Positions 1 to 5,253 are shown, numbered from the stretch's first letter. The stretch: 6,800 nt of DNA from Gammaproteobacteria bacterium (GCA_028281205.1 JANQKJ010000175.1:1-6800); one strand, 5' to 3'. Numbers and translations: made by a program. The notes: generated from the letters alone by a model not told the origin.

Positions 1-74
1 GTTTAAGCCAAGTCATCGACCCATTAATCAATGAACATCAAGCTGAGCAATTGGCTTCCTTAAGCGCTGATTAA
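1..74 (+). CDS. prfA: Peptide chain release factor 1, C-terminal end (partial)
   Basis: The third reading frame is open from the window edge to TAA at 72-74 and encodes the last 23 residues, including IDPLINEHQAEQLASLSAD. This closely resembles the end of gammaproteobacterial RF1 (in E. coli, roughly IEPIIQEHQADQLAALSE). RF1 reads UAA and UAG stop codons and triggers peptide release on the ribosome. Only the C-terminal tail is present, so the GGQ and codon-recognition motifs lie outside the window. The gene directly downstream encodes the methyltransferase that modifies the RF1 GGQ glutamine, and the prfA-prmC order is common in Proteobacteria, which supports the call. Confidence 0.85.
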   Translation, partial: LSQVIDPLINEHQAEQLASLSAD

Positions 75-90
75 CTATTACGAATAACAC

Positions 91-942
91 GTGACCACGA
101 TTCAACAAGCCATCACTGAAGGTCGCAAACAACTTGCTGACAGAACCTTAGATACAATTACTAATCCACAGCATGAAGCGTTATTACTATTGCAACATGC
201 TTGTCAAAAAAGTAAAGAATTTTTAATTGCGCATTCTGACGAATCACTTAACGCAACAAGCTATCAACATTATCAGGATTTTGTAGCACGCCGCATGATA
301 GGCGAACCAATAGCATATATCACGCAAGAAAAAGAATTTTGGTCTCTAGCATTTAAAGTAGAACCTGGTGTACTAATACCGCGCCCGGAAACAGAATTAC
401 TAGTAGAAGCAAGCTTGGCAATAGTAAACAAAACTGAAATTAATATTCTTGAGTTGGGTACCGGCAGTGGCTGCATTGCAATAGCCTTAGCCAAGCAACT
501 GCCCAAAGCCACGATTATTGCCAGTGATAACTCTCAGCAATGTCTGCAAATCGCACAACTCAATGCCATGAACCATCAATGTAAAAATATTTATTTTGTT
601 GAGAGCGATTGGTTTGAAAAAATCAATCAACATGATTTTGATATAATTATTAGCAACCCGCCTTATATCTCACCTGATGACGTTAATATTGAACAAAACG
701 TACAAACCTTTGAGCCACAATCTGCGCTGTTTTCCAGTAATTGTGGTTTAGCTGATATCTATCATATTATTCAGCACGCTTGTGAGTATTTAATTCCCGG
801 CGGCACTTTATTAATTGAACATGGCTACCAACAGGCTGAAACGGTACGCACACAGTTTGAAAAATTTAGCTACAATAACATCCACACACTAAAAGACATG
901 CAGCAATATGAGCGTGTCACTCAAGGAAGCAGCAGCCACTAA
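91..942 (+). CDS. prmC: Release factor glutamine N5-methyltransferase PrmC (HemK)
   Basis: This 283-residue protein is full length for PrmC, the cytoplasmic S-adenosylmethionine-dependent enzyme that methylates the glutamine of the GGQ loop in RF1 and RF2. The helical substrate-binding N-terminal domain covers about residues 1-90. It is followed by IPRPETE (96-102), the SAM-binding loop ELGTGSGCIA (121-130) and the catalytic NPPY (189-192) typical of amide N-methyltransferases. The start is GTG: an in-frame TAA at 85-87 excludes anything upstream, and the next in-frame ATG lies near residue 69 and would remove most of the N-terminal domain. There is no obvious Shine-Dalgarno sequence. It begins 16 bases after the prfA stop, so the two are probably cotranscribed. 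Its stop overlaps the next start in TAATG. Confidence 0.97.
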   Translation: MTTIQQAITEGRKQLADRTLDTITNPQHEALLLLQHACQKSKEFLIAHSDESLNATSYQHYQDFVARRMIGEPIAYITQEKEFWSLAFKVEPGVLIPRPETELLVEASLAIVNKTEINILELGTGSGCIAIALAKQLPKATIIASDNSQQCLQIAQLNAMNHQCKNIYFVESDWFEKINQHDFDIIISNPPYISPDDVNIEQNVQTFEPQSALFSSNCGLADIYHIIQHACEYLIPGGTLLIEHGYQQAETVRTQFEKFSYNNIHTLKDMQQYERVTQGSSSH

Positions 943-1262
943 TGGAACTTGCGACAGATGATGATGGGTTCTTACTTGATCCCGATGACTGGAACGAAGA
1001 TGTTGCTCGTCATATAGCCGAGCAAACACAACTCGAATTAAATGAAGATCACTGGCGTGTCATTCATATGATTCGCCAACTATATACCGACTCTGGCGTA
1101 GTGCCGGAACTACGCACTATCCTAAAACAGCTAAAGCTAACTATTGGCAAAGAACAAGCTACTCGCAAATATATTTATAATTTATTTCCTTACGGTTATG
1201 GACAACAAGGATGCAAAATTGCCGGTATGCGTAAGCCACTCAAGTTATGGTTAGATCTATAG
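942..1262 (+). CDS. DsrC/TusE-family sulfur-carrier-like protein with one cysteine
   Basis: This 106-residue protein spans the DsrC/TusE fold. It has the N-terminal DDDGFLLDPDDWNED, then ELNEDHWRVI (32-41), and the C-terminal arm YIYNLFPYGYGQQGCKIAGM (77-96). DsrC in sulfur oxidisers and sulfate reducers uses two arm cysteines, and TusE in tRNA 2-thiolation uses the penultimate one. Here the inner cysteine is present (Cys91), but the position 11 residues later is Leu102 and the tail reads KPLKLWLDL. The terminal acceptor cysteine shared by DsrC and TusE is therefore missing. The ATG overlaps the prmC stop by one base, with AAGGAAG at 923-929 as a distant ribosome-binding site. No other dsr or tus genes are visible, so a normal DsrC or TusE reaction is doubtful. 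It may be a regulatory or other paralogue. The family is clear; the function is not. Confidence 0.85.
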   Translation: MELATDDDGFLLDPDDWNEDVARHIAEQTQLELNEDHWRVIHMIRQLYTDSGVVPELRTILKQLKLTIGKEQATRKYIYNLFPYGYGQQGCKIAGMRKPLKLWLDL

Positions 1263-1266
1263 CCTC

Positions 1267-1295
1267 CTGACATACAAGACACCGCTCAATATAAT
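1267..1295 (+). promoter_or_regulatory. Strong sigma-70 promoter in the prmC/tlpA intergenic region
   Basis: CTGACA at 1267-1272 and a perfect TATAAT at 1290-1295 are separated by 17 bases, the optimal spacing. Transcription would begin near 1302, leaving a leader of about 225 bases before the thioredoxin-like gene at 1527. Within this leader CGGTAG (1325-1330) can pair with CTACCG (1367-1372). No terminator hairpin with a T-run and no riboswitch family that I recognise was found. The promoter may serve the downstream operon or an untranslated RNA. Confidence 0.6.
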
Positions 1296-1455
1296 AGCGA
1301 GTAACTAACACATCCCCAGATTAGCGGTAGAAAAACGCCGATAACCTGCACTGTTAAATAGCCCCACTACCGGTCTACAAATAAGTCCGCAGATAATCAA
1401 TTAATTAACGCGCTTCGTCTTAGTCGCACATAACATAAATAAACAACTCAATTAT

Positions 1456-1471
1456 TGTGAGCACAGTCACA
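1456..1471. promoter_or_regulatory. CRP/Vfr-type binding site upstream of the tlpA-apbE operon
   Basis: The site is TGTGA-GCACAG-TCACA, an exact match to the core CRP consensus TGTGA-N6-TCACA, set in AT-rich flanks. Its centre (about 1463.5) is 63 bases before the ATG at 1527, which suits activation of a promoter just downstream. I see only weak -10-like sequences near 1493-1506. Relative to the strong promoter at 1267-1295 it would lie about 160 bases into the transcript, where it could only act as a roadblock. CRP-family regulators sharing this half-site include CRP and Vfr. Confidence 0.6.
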
Positions 1472-1513
1472 AATAAAACCACAGTCTACTTTCGATTTCA
1501 TAGTTTACCCAGC

Positions 1514-1518
1514 GAGGA
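1514..1518 (+). promoter_or_regulatory. Ribosome-binding site of the tlpA-like gene
   Basis: GAGGA lies eight bases before the ATG at 1527 and fixes the start. It is the only clear Shine-Dalgarno sequence in the four-gene operon. The three following genes lack well-placed ones and probably rely on translational coupling. Confidence 0.65.
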
Positions 1519-1526
1519 TCCCAACC

Positions 1527-2024
1527 ATGCTTAGAACATTTCAGGTATTTCTTTTTTCTGCCATTTGCTTACTAGCAGCACAGTTTGCTTATTCAGCCAG
1601 TGTAGGTGACGATGCACCTTCGTTTCGCGCACGTACATTAAATGGTGCAGAAACCGTCAGTAACGCGGACCTAGAAGGTAAAGTGGTATTTGTTGATTTT
1701 TGGGCTTCATGGTGCCCGCCTTGCTTAAAATCACTACCGGAATTTGAGAGCCTGCAAACATCATTCTCTGGACGTGATGATGTCGTCGTCCTGGCAATCA
1801 ACCTAGATGAAAACCCGCAGGATGCTAAAGACTTTATTAATAAAATAGACGTCACATATAAAATCTTGGCTGATAAAGATGGCGTAATACCTGAGTCATT
1901 TGGTGTCAATGCAATGCCTACTTCATATGTGATCGATAAATCAGGTGTCATTCGCTACGTGCATAGTGGTTATAAATCTGGCGATGTAAACAAAATTAAA
2001 GCTGAAATAGAAAAATTACTGTGA
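1527..2024 (+). CDS. Exported TlpA/ResA-like thioredoxin-fold protein
   Basis: This 165-residue protein begins with a signal peptide (hydrophobic core about 7-20, likely cleavage after AYSA or AYS near residue 23), placing it in the periplasm. The remainder is a TlpA/ResA/AhpC-TSA-like thioredoxin domain. It has DAPSFRARTLNG as the first strand, VVFVDFWASWCPPC with the CPPC redox pair at Cys63 and Cys66, and the cis-proline loop AMPTSYVID with Pro131. Such proteins usually reduce disulfides in exported partners, for example during cytochrome c or copper-centre assembly. Here the next two gene products are exported, and the DUF4266 tail has two cysteines that are plausible clients; that pairing is inference. 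It is the first gene of a tight operon, downstream of a CRP-type site. The start is supported by GAGGA at 1514-1518. Confidence 0.9.
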   Translation: MLRTFQVFLFSAICLLAAQFAYSASVGDDAPSFRARTLNGAETVSNADLEGKVVFVDFWASWCPPCLKSLPEFESLQTSFSGRDDVVVLAINLDENPQDAKDFINKIDVTYKILADKDGVIPESFGVNAMPTSYVIDKSGVIRYVHSGYKSGDVNKIKAEIEKLL

Positions 2025-2032
2025 GCAGGGAT

Positions 2033-2251
2033 ATGAATAAATTTATTACTCTCACGTTAATAATATTTGCGCTGATTATTTCTTCCGGCTGCACAACAGT
2101 CAAACCCTGGGAACGCGGCACACTTTCTAAGAAAGAAATGTCATGGTCACCTGACCCATTAGCCAACACCTTGAGTGAGCATATTTACTTTGCTAAAGAA
2201 GCGGCGGCAGGCGGATATGGTTCTGCCGGAGGTGGTTGCGGTTGCAACTAG
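2033..2251 (+). CDS. Small DUF4266-type lipoprotein with Gly/Cys-rich tail
   Basis: This protein has 72 residues from ATG 2033. A GTG at 2021 would add four residues and overlap the preceding stop as GTGA. MNK is a good signal-peptide start, but neither start has a well-spaced ribosome-binding site. Residues 1-19 form a lipoprotein signal ending IISSGC, with Cys20 as the probable lipidated residue; serine rather than leucine at -3 is slightly atypical. The mature part carries VKPWERGTLSKKEM (23-36), DPLANTLSEHIYFAKEAA and a tail ending GGGCGCN with Cys69 and Cys71. I recognise these as the DUF4266 signature. The function is unknown. The paired C-terminal cysteines could bind metal or be oxidised, and a thioredoxin-like protein is encoded directly upstream. 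The gap to the next gene is nine bases. Confidence 0.85.
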   Translation: MNKFITLTLIIFALIISSGCTTVKPWERGTLSKKEMSWSPDPLANTLSEHIYFAKEAAAGGYGSAGGGCGCN

Positions 2252-2260
2252 AATCAACCC

Positions 2261-3472
2261 ATGGCCTCTAACAAACATAATTTAAGCCCTACTGTTGCGG
2301 CGCTTTACTCTGCGGCGTTTGCTTTACCTGCTTATAACAAGACAGTAGAAGCGGCTGGTGCACCTGACAATGCCCCCAGCGTAAGTGCACGCATATCTAA
2401 ATACGATGAAGATCGTTTAAGTAGTAGTAATTTCTCGGGCTTGGGTGATCAAGAACGTTATGACATCGAAGTTGGGCAAGTAAGCGTAGTGTACCCAATT
2501 AATGACACGGTACAATTAACTGTGGACAGTGCGTATGAAACAATGAGTGGCGCTTCGCCATGGTTTGTTCAACCTAATGCCAATGGCGACCCTGAGCAGG
2601 TTATGAGTGGAGCGACTATTGATGATTCACGCTTTGATGCCAGCGCCAAGTTAGACATATATAAAGGCAAATATACTATCTCGCCCAGTATTGGTTTCTC
2701 CAAGGAAAAAGACTACCAGGCTGTGTTCGGAGGCGTGTCTGTGGCACGCGAACTCGCGAATAAATCGACCACTTTACGTGCCGGTATTTCAGCTTCATTT
2801 GATGAAGTTGAACCTACCGACGACCCTGCTATTGACCCTGGCAGAATAGACAAGGAAGACAAAGAAAATGTGACCGGCTTCATTGGCATCGGACAAGTCA
2901 TTAATAAAAACACTGTTGTGCAATCTACATTAACATTAAGCCATTACTCCGGATTCCTTTCTGATCCGTATAAGTTAGTATTTAACTCTGCTCTGCCTGG
3001 CATAAGAGATAATCGCCCTGATGATCGCACCCAATATATGTGGTCAGCACAATTACGAAGATGGTCAGAAATGTTTGGCGCAGCCTTACATGCAGATTAT
3101 CGTTTTTATTATGATGACTGGAACATCCGCTCGCACACATTAGATGTCGGCTTCCTAAAACATACTGAAGCGGGTTGGAGTTTTGAATACTCCATGCGTT
3201 ATTATAGCCAAACTCAGGCTGATTTTTATGAGCCTTTCTATCAAGCAGTGCGGTCTGATGGTTATTATTCAAGTGATTATCGATTATCACCATATGGCGC
3301 ATTATCGTTCCGTGTAAAAGTTGCAGAAACCATCAACGACTGGACAGTGAGTCTCTCGGCCGAAAGATACATCAGTGACAAATCGTATTCATTACAGAGT
3401 GTCGATGTCGAAAACCCCGGTTTAGTTGACTTCACGTTATTTACTTTTGGAGTAGATTACACATTTAATTAA
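2261..3472 (+). CDS. DUF3570-type outer-membrane beta-barrel protein
   Basis: This 403-residue protein has a hydrophobic N-terminal segment (about 8-25, LSPTVAALYSAAFALPAY) that should direct export. It continues with alternating amphipathic strands rich in Tyr, Ser and Asp and ends FTFGVDYTFN, with an aromatic residue next to the C-terminus, as in outer-membrane barrels. The layout matches DUF3570, a family I associate with DUF4266 and ApbE genes. Two related peptides stand out: ETMSGAS (93-99) and QVMSGAT (113-119). Both resemble the D-x-x-S/T-G-A-T motif flavinylated by ApbE. An acidic insert (DEVEPTDDPAIDPGRIDKEDKE, about 181-202 when joined) probably forms a loop. Start ATG 2261 lacks a Shine-Dalgarno sequence. 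Transport or redox roles are both possible; neither is shown. Confidence 0.85.
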   Translation: MASNKHNLSPTVAALYSAAFALPAYNKTVEAAGAPDNAPSVSARISKYDEDRLSSSNFSGLGDQERYDIEVGQVSVVYPINDTVQLTVDSAYETMSGASPWFVQPNANGDPEQVMSGATIDDSRFDASAKLDIYKGKYTISPSIGFSKEKDYQAVFGGVSVARELANKSTTLRAGISASFDEVEPTDDPAIDPGRIDKEDKENVTGFIGIGQVINKNTVVQSTLTLSHYSGFLSDPYKLVFNSALPGIRDNRPDDRTQYMWSAQLRRWSEMFGAALHADYRFYYDDWNIRSHTLDVGFLKHTEAGWSFEYSMRYYSQTQADFYEPFYQAVRSDGYYSSDYRLSPYGALSFRVKVAETINDWTVSLSAERYISDKSYSLQSVDVENPGLVDFTLFTFGVDYTFN

Positions 3473-3474
3473 TT

Positions 3475-4377
3475 ATGGAAATCTATCATTTTCCATTCCG
3501 CGCGATGGGTAGCCCGTGCGAGTTTCAACTATATACTTCAGACAAAACTATTGCCGAAGCAGCTTGTAAAAAAGCGCATGCTGAAGTCACCCGCCTAGAA
3601 AAAAAATATTCCCGCTATCGTAGCGACAGCGTCACCAGCAGCATCAATAAATCCGCCGGCAACTTAAGTGGCACTAAAGTCGACAGCGAAACAGCATTAT
3701 TGCTTGATTATGCGAATGCGGTTTACAAACAAAGCTCCGGCCTATTTGATATCACTTCAGGCGTATTACGTCGCGTATGGAATTTTAAATCCAACCAAAT
3801 TCCTTCACAGTCCGATATCGACCAAACACTCAACTTAGTTGGCTGGGACCAGGTGGAATGGCAACGCCCACATATAGTACTCAAGAAAAAAGGCATGGAA
3901 ATCGATTTTGGTGGCTATGTCAAAGAGTATGCTGTTGATGCTGCCGCTCAAGCATTACGTGATCACGGCATCACCGCAGGCATTGTTGATCTAGGCGGGG
4001 ACATAAAAGTTTTAGGTCCACATCCAGACAACAAACCTTGGACGATTGGAATACGACATCCACGTGATCCTGAAAACGCTATTGCTTCAACTACTTTAAG
4101 CCAAGGTGCGATTGCCAGCAGTGGTGACTATGAACGTTTCATGATTGTCGATGACAAACGTTATGCACATATTTTAAATCCTAAAACAGGCTGGCCGATT
4201 GAAGGGTTAAGTGCAGTAAGCGTAATCGCAAGTGAATGCCTAATTGCAGGAAGTTGTTCAACAGTAGCGATGCTAAAAGGAGAAGAAGACGGTAAGTCCT
4301 GGTTAGAATCTCTCAAATTACCTTATATCTGCGTTGATAAACAAATGCATGTAGAAGGCACAACTAACATTAGCTAA
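3475..4377 (+). CDS. apbE: ApbE-like FAD:protein FMN transferase
   Basis: ApbE enzymes split FAD and attach FMN to Thr or Ser of target proteins with Mg2+. This 300-residue protein shows FRAMGSPCEFQLY (8-20), SGLFDITSGVL (88-98), MEIDFGGYVKEYAVD (141-155), VDLGGD (171-176), GAIASSGDYERF (211-222) and YAHILNPKTGWPI (230-242). Two features are unusual. There is no signal peptide or lipobox, whereas most ApbE proteins are periplasmic lipoproteins, so it is predicted cytoplasmic. Also, the C-terminal motif usually reads like ADALST, with an Asp binding metal, but here it is AGSCST (258-263): the Asp position is Gly259, while Thr263 remains. The start lies two bases after the barrel gene stop without a ribosome-binding site. 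The stop overlaps the convergent nsrR stop by four bases. Confidence 0.92.
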   Translation: MEIYHFPFRAMGSPCEFQLYTSDKTIAEAACKKAHAEVTRLEKKYSRYRSDSVTSSINKSAGNLSGTKVDSETALLLDYANAVYKQSSGLFDITSGVLRRVWNFKSNQIPSQSDIDQTLNLVGWDQVEWQRPHIVLKKKGMEIDFGGYVKEYAVDAAAQALRDHGITAGIVDLGGDIKVLGPHPDNKPWTIGIRHPRDPENAIASTTLSQGAIASSGDYERFMIVDDKRYAHILNPKTGWPIEGLSAVSVIASECLIAGSCSTVAMLKGEEDGKSWLESLKLPYICVDKQMHVEGTTNIS

Positions 4378-4799
4378 TTTAATTGTAGTAATGCACCTAC
4401 CTTAGGCGTAAGCACATCTTGCAGTGTGTATTCATCCAAAGTATCGAGAAACTGCTCCAAAGCTGTCGACAATATTGAAGCCAATTTGCAACTTGGTGTC
4501 AAAATACATTGATTATCATCTGACGAAAAACACTCCACCAAATCAAAACTTTGTTCAGTTGCGCGGATAACTTCTCCCAAATAAATTTGCTCAGGCTGTA
4601 CAGCTAATTCAATACCACCACCTTTACCTCTGATGGATGTAATGTAACCCAGGTGCGCAAGCTGATTAACTACCTTGATTAAGTGATTTTTAGGAATTAA
4701 GTAACGCTCGGCGATTTCATCAATCGTGCATCGGCGCTTGGCCATCGCCACATACATCAAAGTTCGCAGAGCAAAATCACTATATTTAGTCAGACGCAT
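4374..4799 (-). CDS. nsrR: NsrR, Rrf2-family nitric-oxide-sensing repressor
   Basis: Translated from ATG at 4797-4799 the protein has 141 residues, the usual NsrR length, beginning MRLTKYSDFALRTLMYVA like other NsrR proteins. The frame stays open upstream to 4886, but that would add a non-homologous hydrophobic leader across the operators. The winged helix covers about residues 1-70, with the RGKGGGIELA wing at 57-66. Cys90, Cys98 and Cys104 lie in LVECFSSDDNQCILTPSCKL and are the expected Fe-S ligands. NO destroys the cluster and releases repression. The diverging neighbour is a truncated haemoglobin, and two NsrR-type operators fill the gap, so autoregulation is likely. IscR is less likely because of the start, cysteine context and neighbour. 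No ribosome-binding site is evident. Confidence 0.9.
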   Translation of the reverse strand: MRLTKYSDFALRTLMYVAMAKRRCTIDEIAERYLIPKNHLIKVVNQLAHLGYITSIRGKGGGIELAVQPEQIYLGEVIRATEQSFDLVECFSSDDNQCILTPSCKLASILSTALEQFLDTLDEYTLQDVLTPKVGALLQLN

Positions 4800-4810
4800 A
4801 ATAAATTTTA

Positions 4811-4839
4811 TTGACAATAACATGCATATTATATACATT
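4811..4839 (+). promoter_or_regulatory. Promoter of the truncated haemoglobin gene
   Basis: A perfect TTGACA at 4811-4816 is followed 17 bases later by TACATT (4834-4839), a 4/6 match to TATAAT. Transcription would start near 4846, about 40 bases before the ATG. The proximal operator (4819-4841) covers the spacer and the -10, and the distal one (4845-4867) covers the start point, the expected geometry for repression by NsrR. Confidence 0.6.
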
Positions 4840-4841
4840 TT
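4819..4841. promoter_or_regulatory. NsrR operator, promoter-proximal copy
   Basis: This is an 11-1-11 inverted repeat. The left arm is AACATGCATAT, position 4830 is the centre and the right arm is ATATACATTTT. Each arm matches the NsrR consensus (AAGATGYATTT and its complement) at 9 of 11 positions, and the arms match each other at 9 of 11. It overlaps both the haemoglobin promoter and the TATAAT on the nsrR side. Confidence 0.65.
4828..4833 (-). promoter_or_regulatory. Candidate -10 element for nsrR
   Basis: On the minus strand this reads TATAAT, placing a start of transcription near 4821, about 20 bases before the nsrR ATG. No good -35 is seen at the right distance. It lies inside the proximal NsrR operator, so bound NsrR would block its own promoter. 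Confidence 0.4.
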
Positions 4842-4844
4842 TAA

Positions 4845-4867
4845 AACATGTATTATAAATGCATCTT
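4845..4867. promoter_or_regulatory. NsrR operator, gene-proximal copy
   Basis: The left arm is AACATGTATTA (9 of 11 to consensus), the centre is 4856, and the right arm AAATGCATCTT is an exact match to the NsrR half-site. Its centre is 26 bases from that of the first copy. It spans the predicted transcription start and leader of the haemoglobin gene and ends 17 bases before the ATG. Confidence 0.72.
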
Positions 4868-4871
4868 TAAT

Positions 4872-4878
4872 AAGGAGG
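4872..4878 (+). promoter_or_regulatory. Strong ribosome-binding site of the haemoglobin gene
   Basis: AAGGAGG is a full Shine-Dalgarno match six bases before ATG 4885. It fixes this start over the longer open frame that begins at 4726 inside nsrR. It suggests high expression once repression is lifted. Confidence 0.85.
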
Positions 4879-4884
4879 ACAAAC

Positions 4885-5253
4885 ATGTCTGTGAGTTTAT
4901 TTGAACGTCTAGGTGGTAATGATGCCGTATCAGCTGCAGTGGATATTTTTTATCAAAAAGTAATTTCCGATAATCACATTAATGGATTTTTTGAAGGTGT
5001 GGATATGAACAAACAGATGCGCAAAATGAAATCATTTCTATCTTACGCATTTGGTGCGAACACGCCTTTTGAAGGTGAATCCATGCGTACAGCACATGCA
5101 CGCCTGGTTGAACAAGGCTTGAATGACAGCCATTTTGATGCCGTAAAAAATCATATCGACACAACATTAAAAGAACTTAATGTCGCACAAGAACTTATTG
5201 ATGAAGTACTAAATATTACCGAATCCACACGTAACGATGTGTTAAATAAGTAG
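4885..5253 (+). CDS. Group 1 truncated haemoglobin (TrHbN/GlbN type)
   Basis: This 122-residue protein is the length of a bare 2-on-2 globin. It starts SLFERLGGNDAVSAAVDIFY, with Phe22-Tyr23 at B9-B10, where TyrB10 contacts haem-bound ligand. QMRKMKSFLSYAFG (44-57) is the E helix, and MRTAHARLV (67-75) supplies His71, the proximal haem ligand. The end EELIDEVLNI-like helix and NDVLNK match cyanobacterial and proteobacterial group 1 proteins. By analogy with GlbN these bind O2 and NO and can oxidise NO to nitrate, using an unidentified reductase. The E11 position, often Gln, appears to be Met48, which could change ligand stabilisation; this assignment is by eye. Control by NsrR supports an NO-detoxifying role. 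The gene ends two bases before the convergent neighbour. Confidence 0.95.
   Translation: MSVSLFERLGGNDAVSAAVDIFYQKVISDNHINGFFEGVDMNKQMRKMKSFLSYAFGANTPFEGESMRTAHARLVEQGLNDSHFDAVKNHIDTTLKELNVAQELIDEVLNITESTRNDVLNK

Noticed and set aside
1335..1356. TAAC-N7-GTTA inverted repeat in the tlpA leader
   Set aside because: Four-base arms around a seven-base spacer are expected by chance in AT-rich DNA, and I see no second copy.
1300..1440. Riboswitch in the leader of the tlpA-like operon
   Set aside because: I could not match any conserved riboswitch core, and the one visible stem is only six base pairs with a 36-base loop.
1589..1951. Minus-strand open frame of 120 codons inside the thioredoxin-like gene
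   Set aside because: It lies opposite a clear TlpA-like gene with intact CPPC and cis-Pro motifs and shows no protein features of its own.
2982..3302. Minus-strand open frame of 106 codons inside the barrel gene
   Set aside because: It is a shadow of the DUF3570 coding frame, with no recognisable domain, ribosome-binding site or promoter.
4726..4884. Upstream extension of the haemoglobin reading frame into nsrR
   Set aside because: The added 53 residues have no globin similarity, cross both operators and the promoter, and the strong AAGGAGG at 4872-4878 sets the start at 4885.
4800..4886. Longer NsrR start at 4886
   Set aside because: It would add 29 hydrophobic residues not found in the family; MRLTKYSDFALR from 4799 matches the normal N-terminus and avoids the operators.
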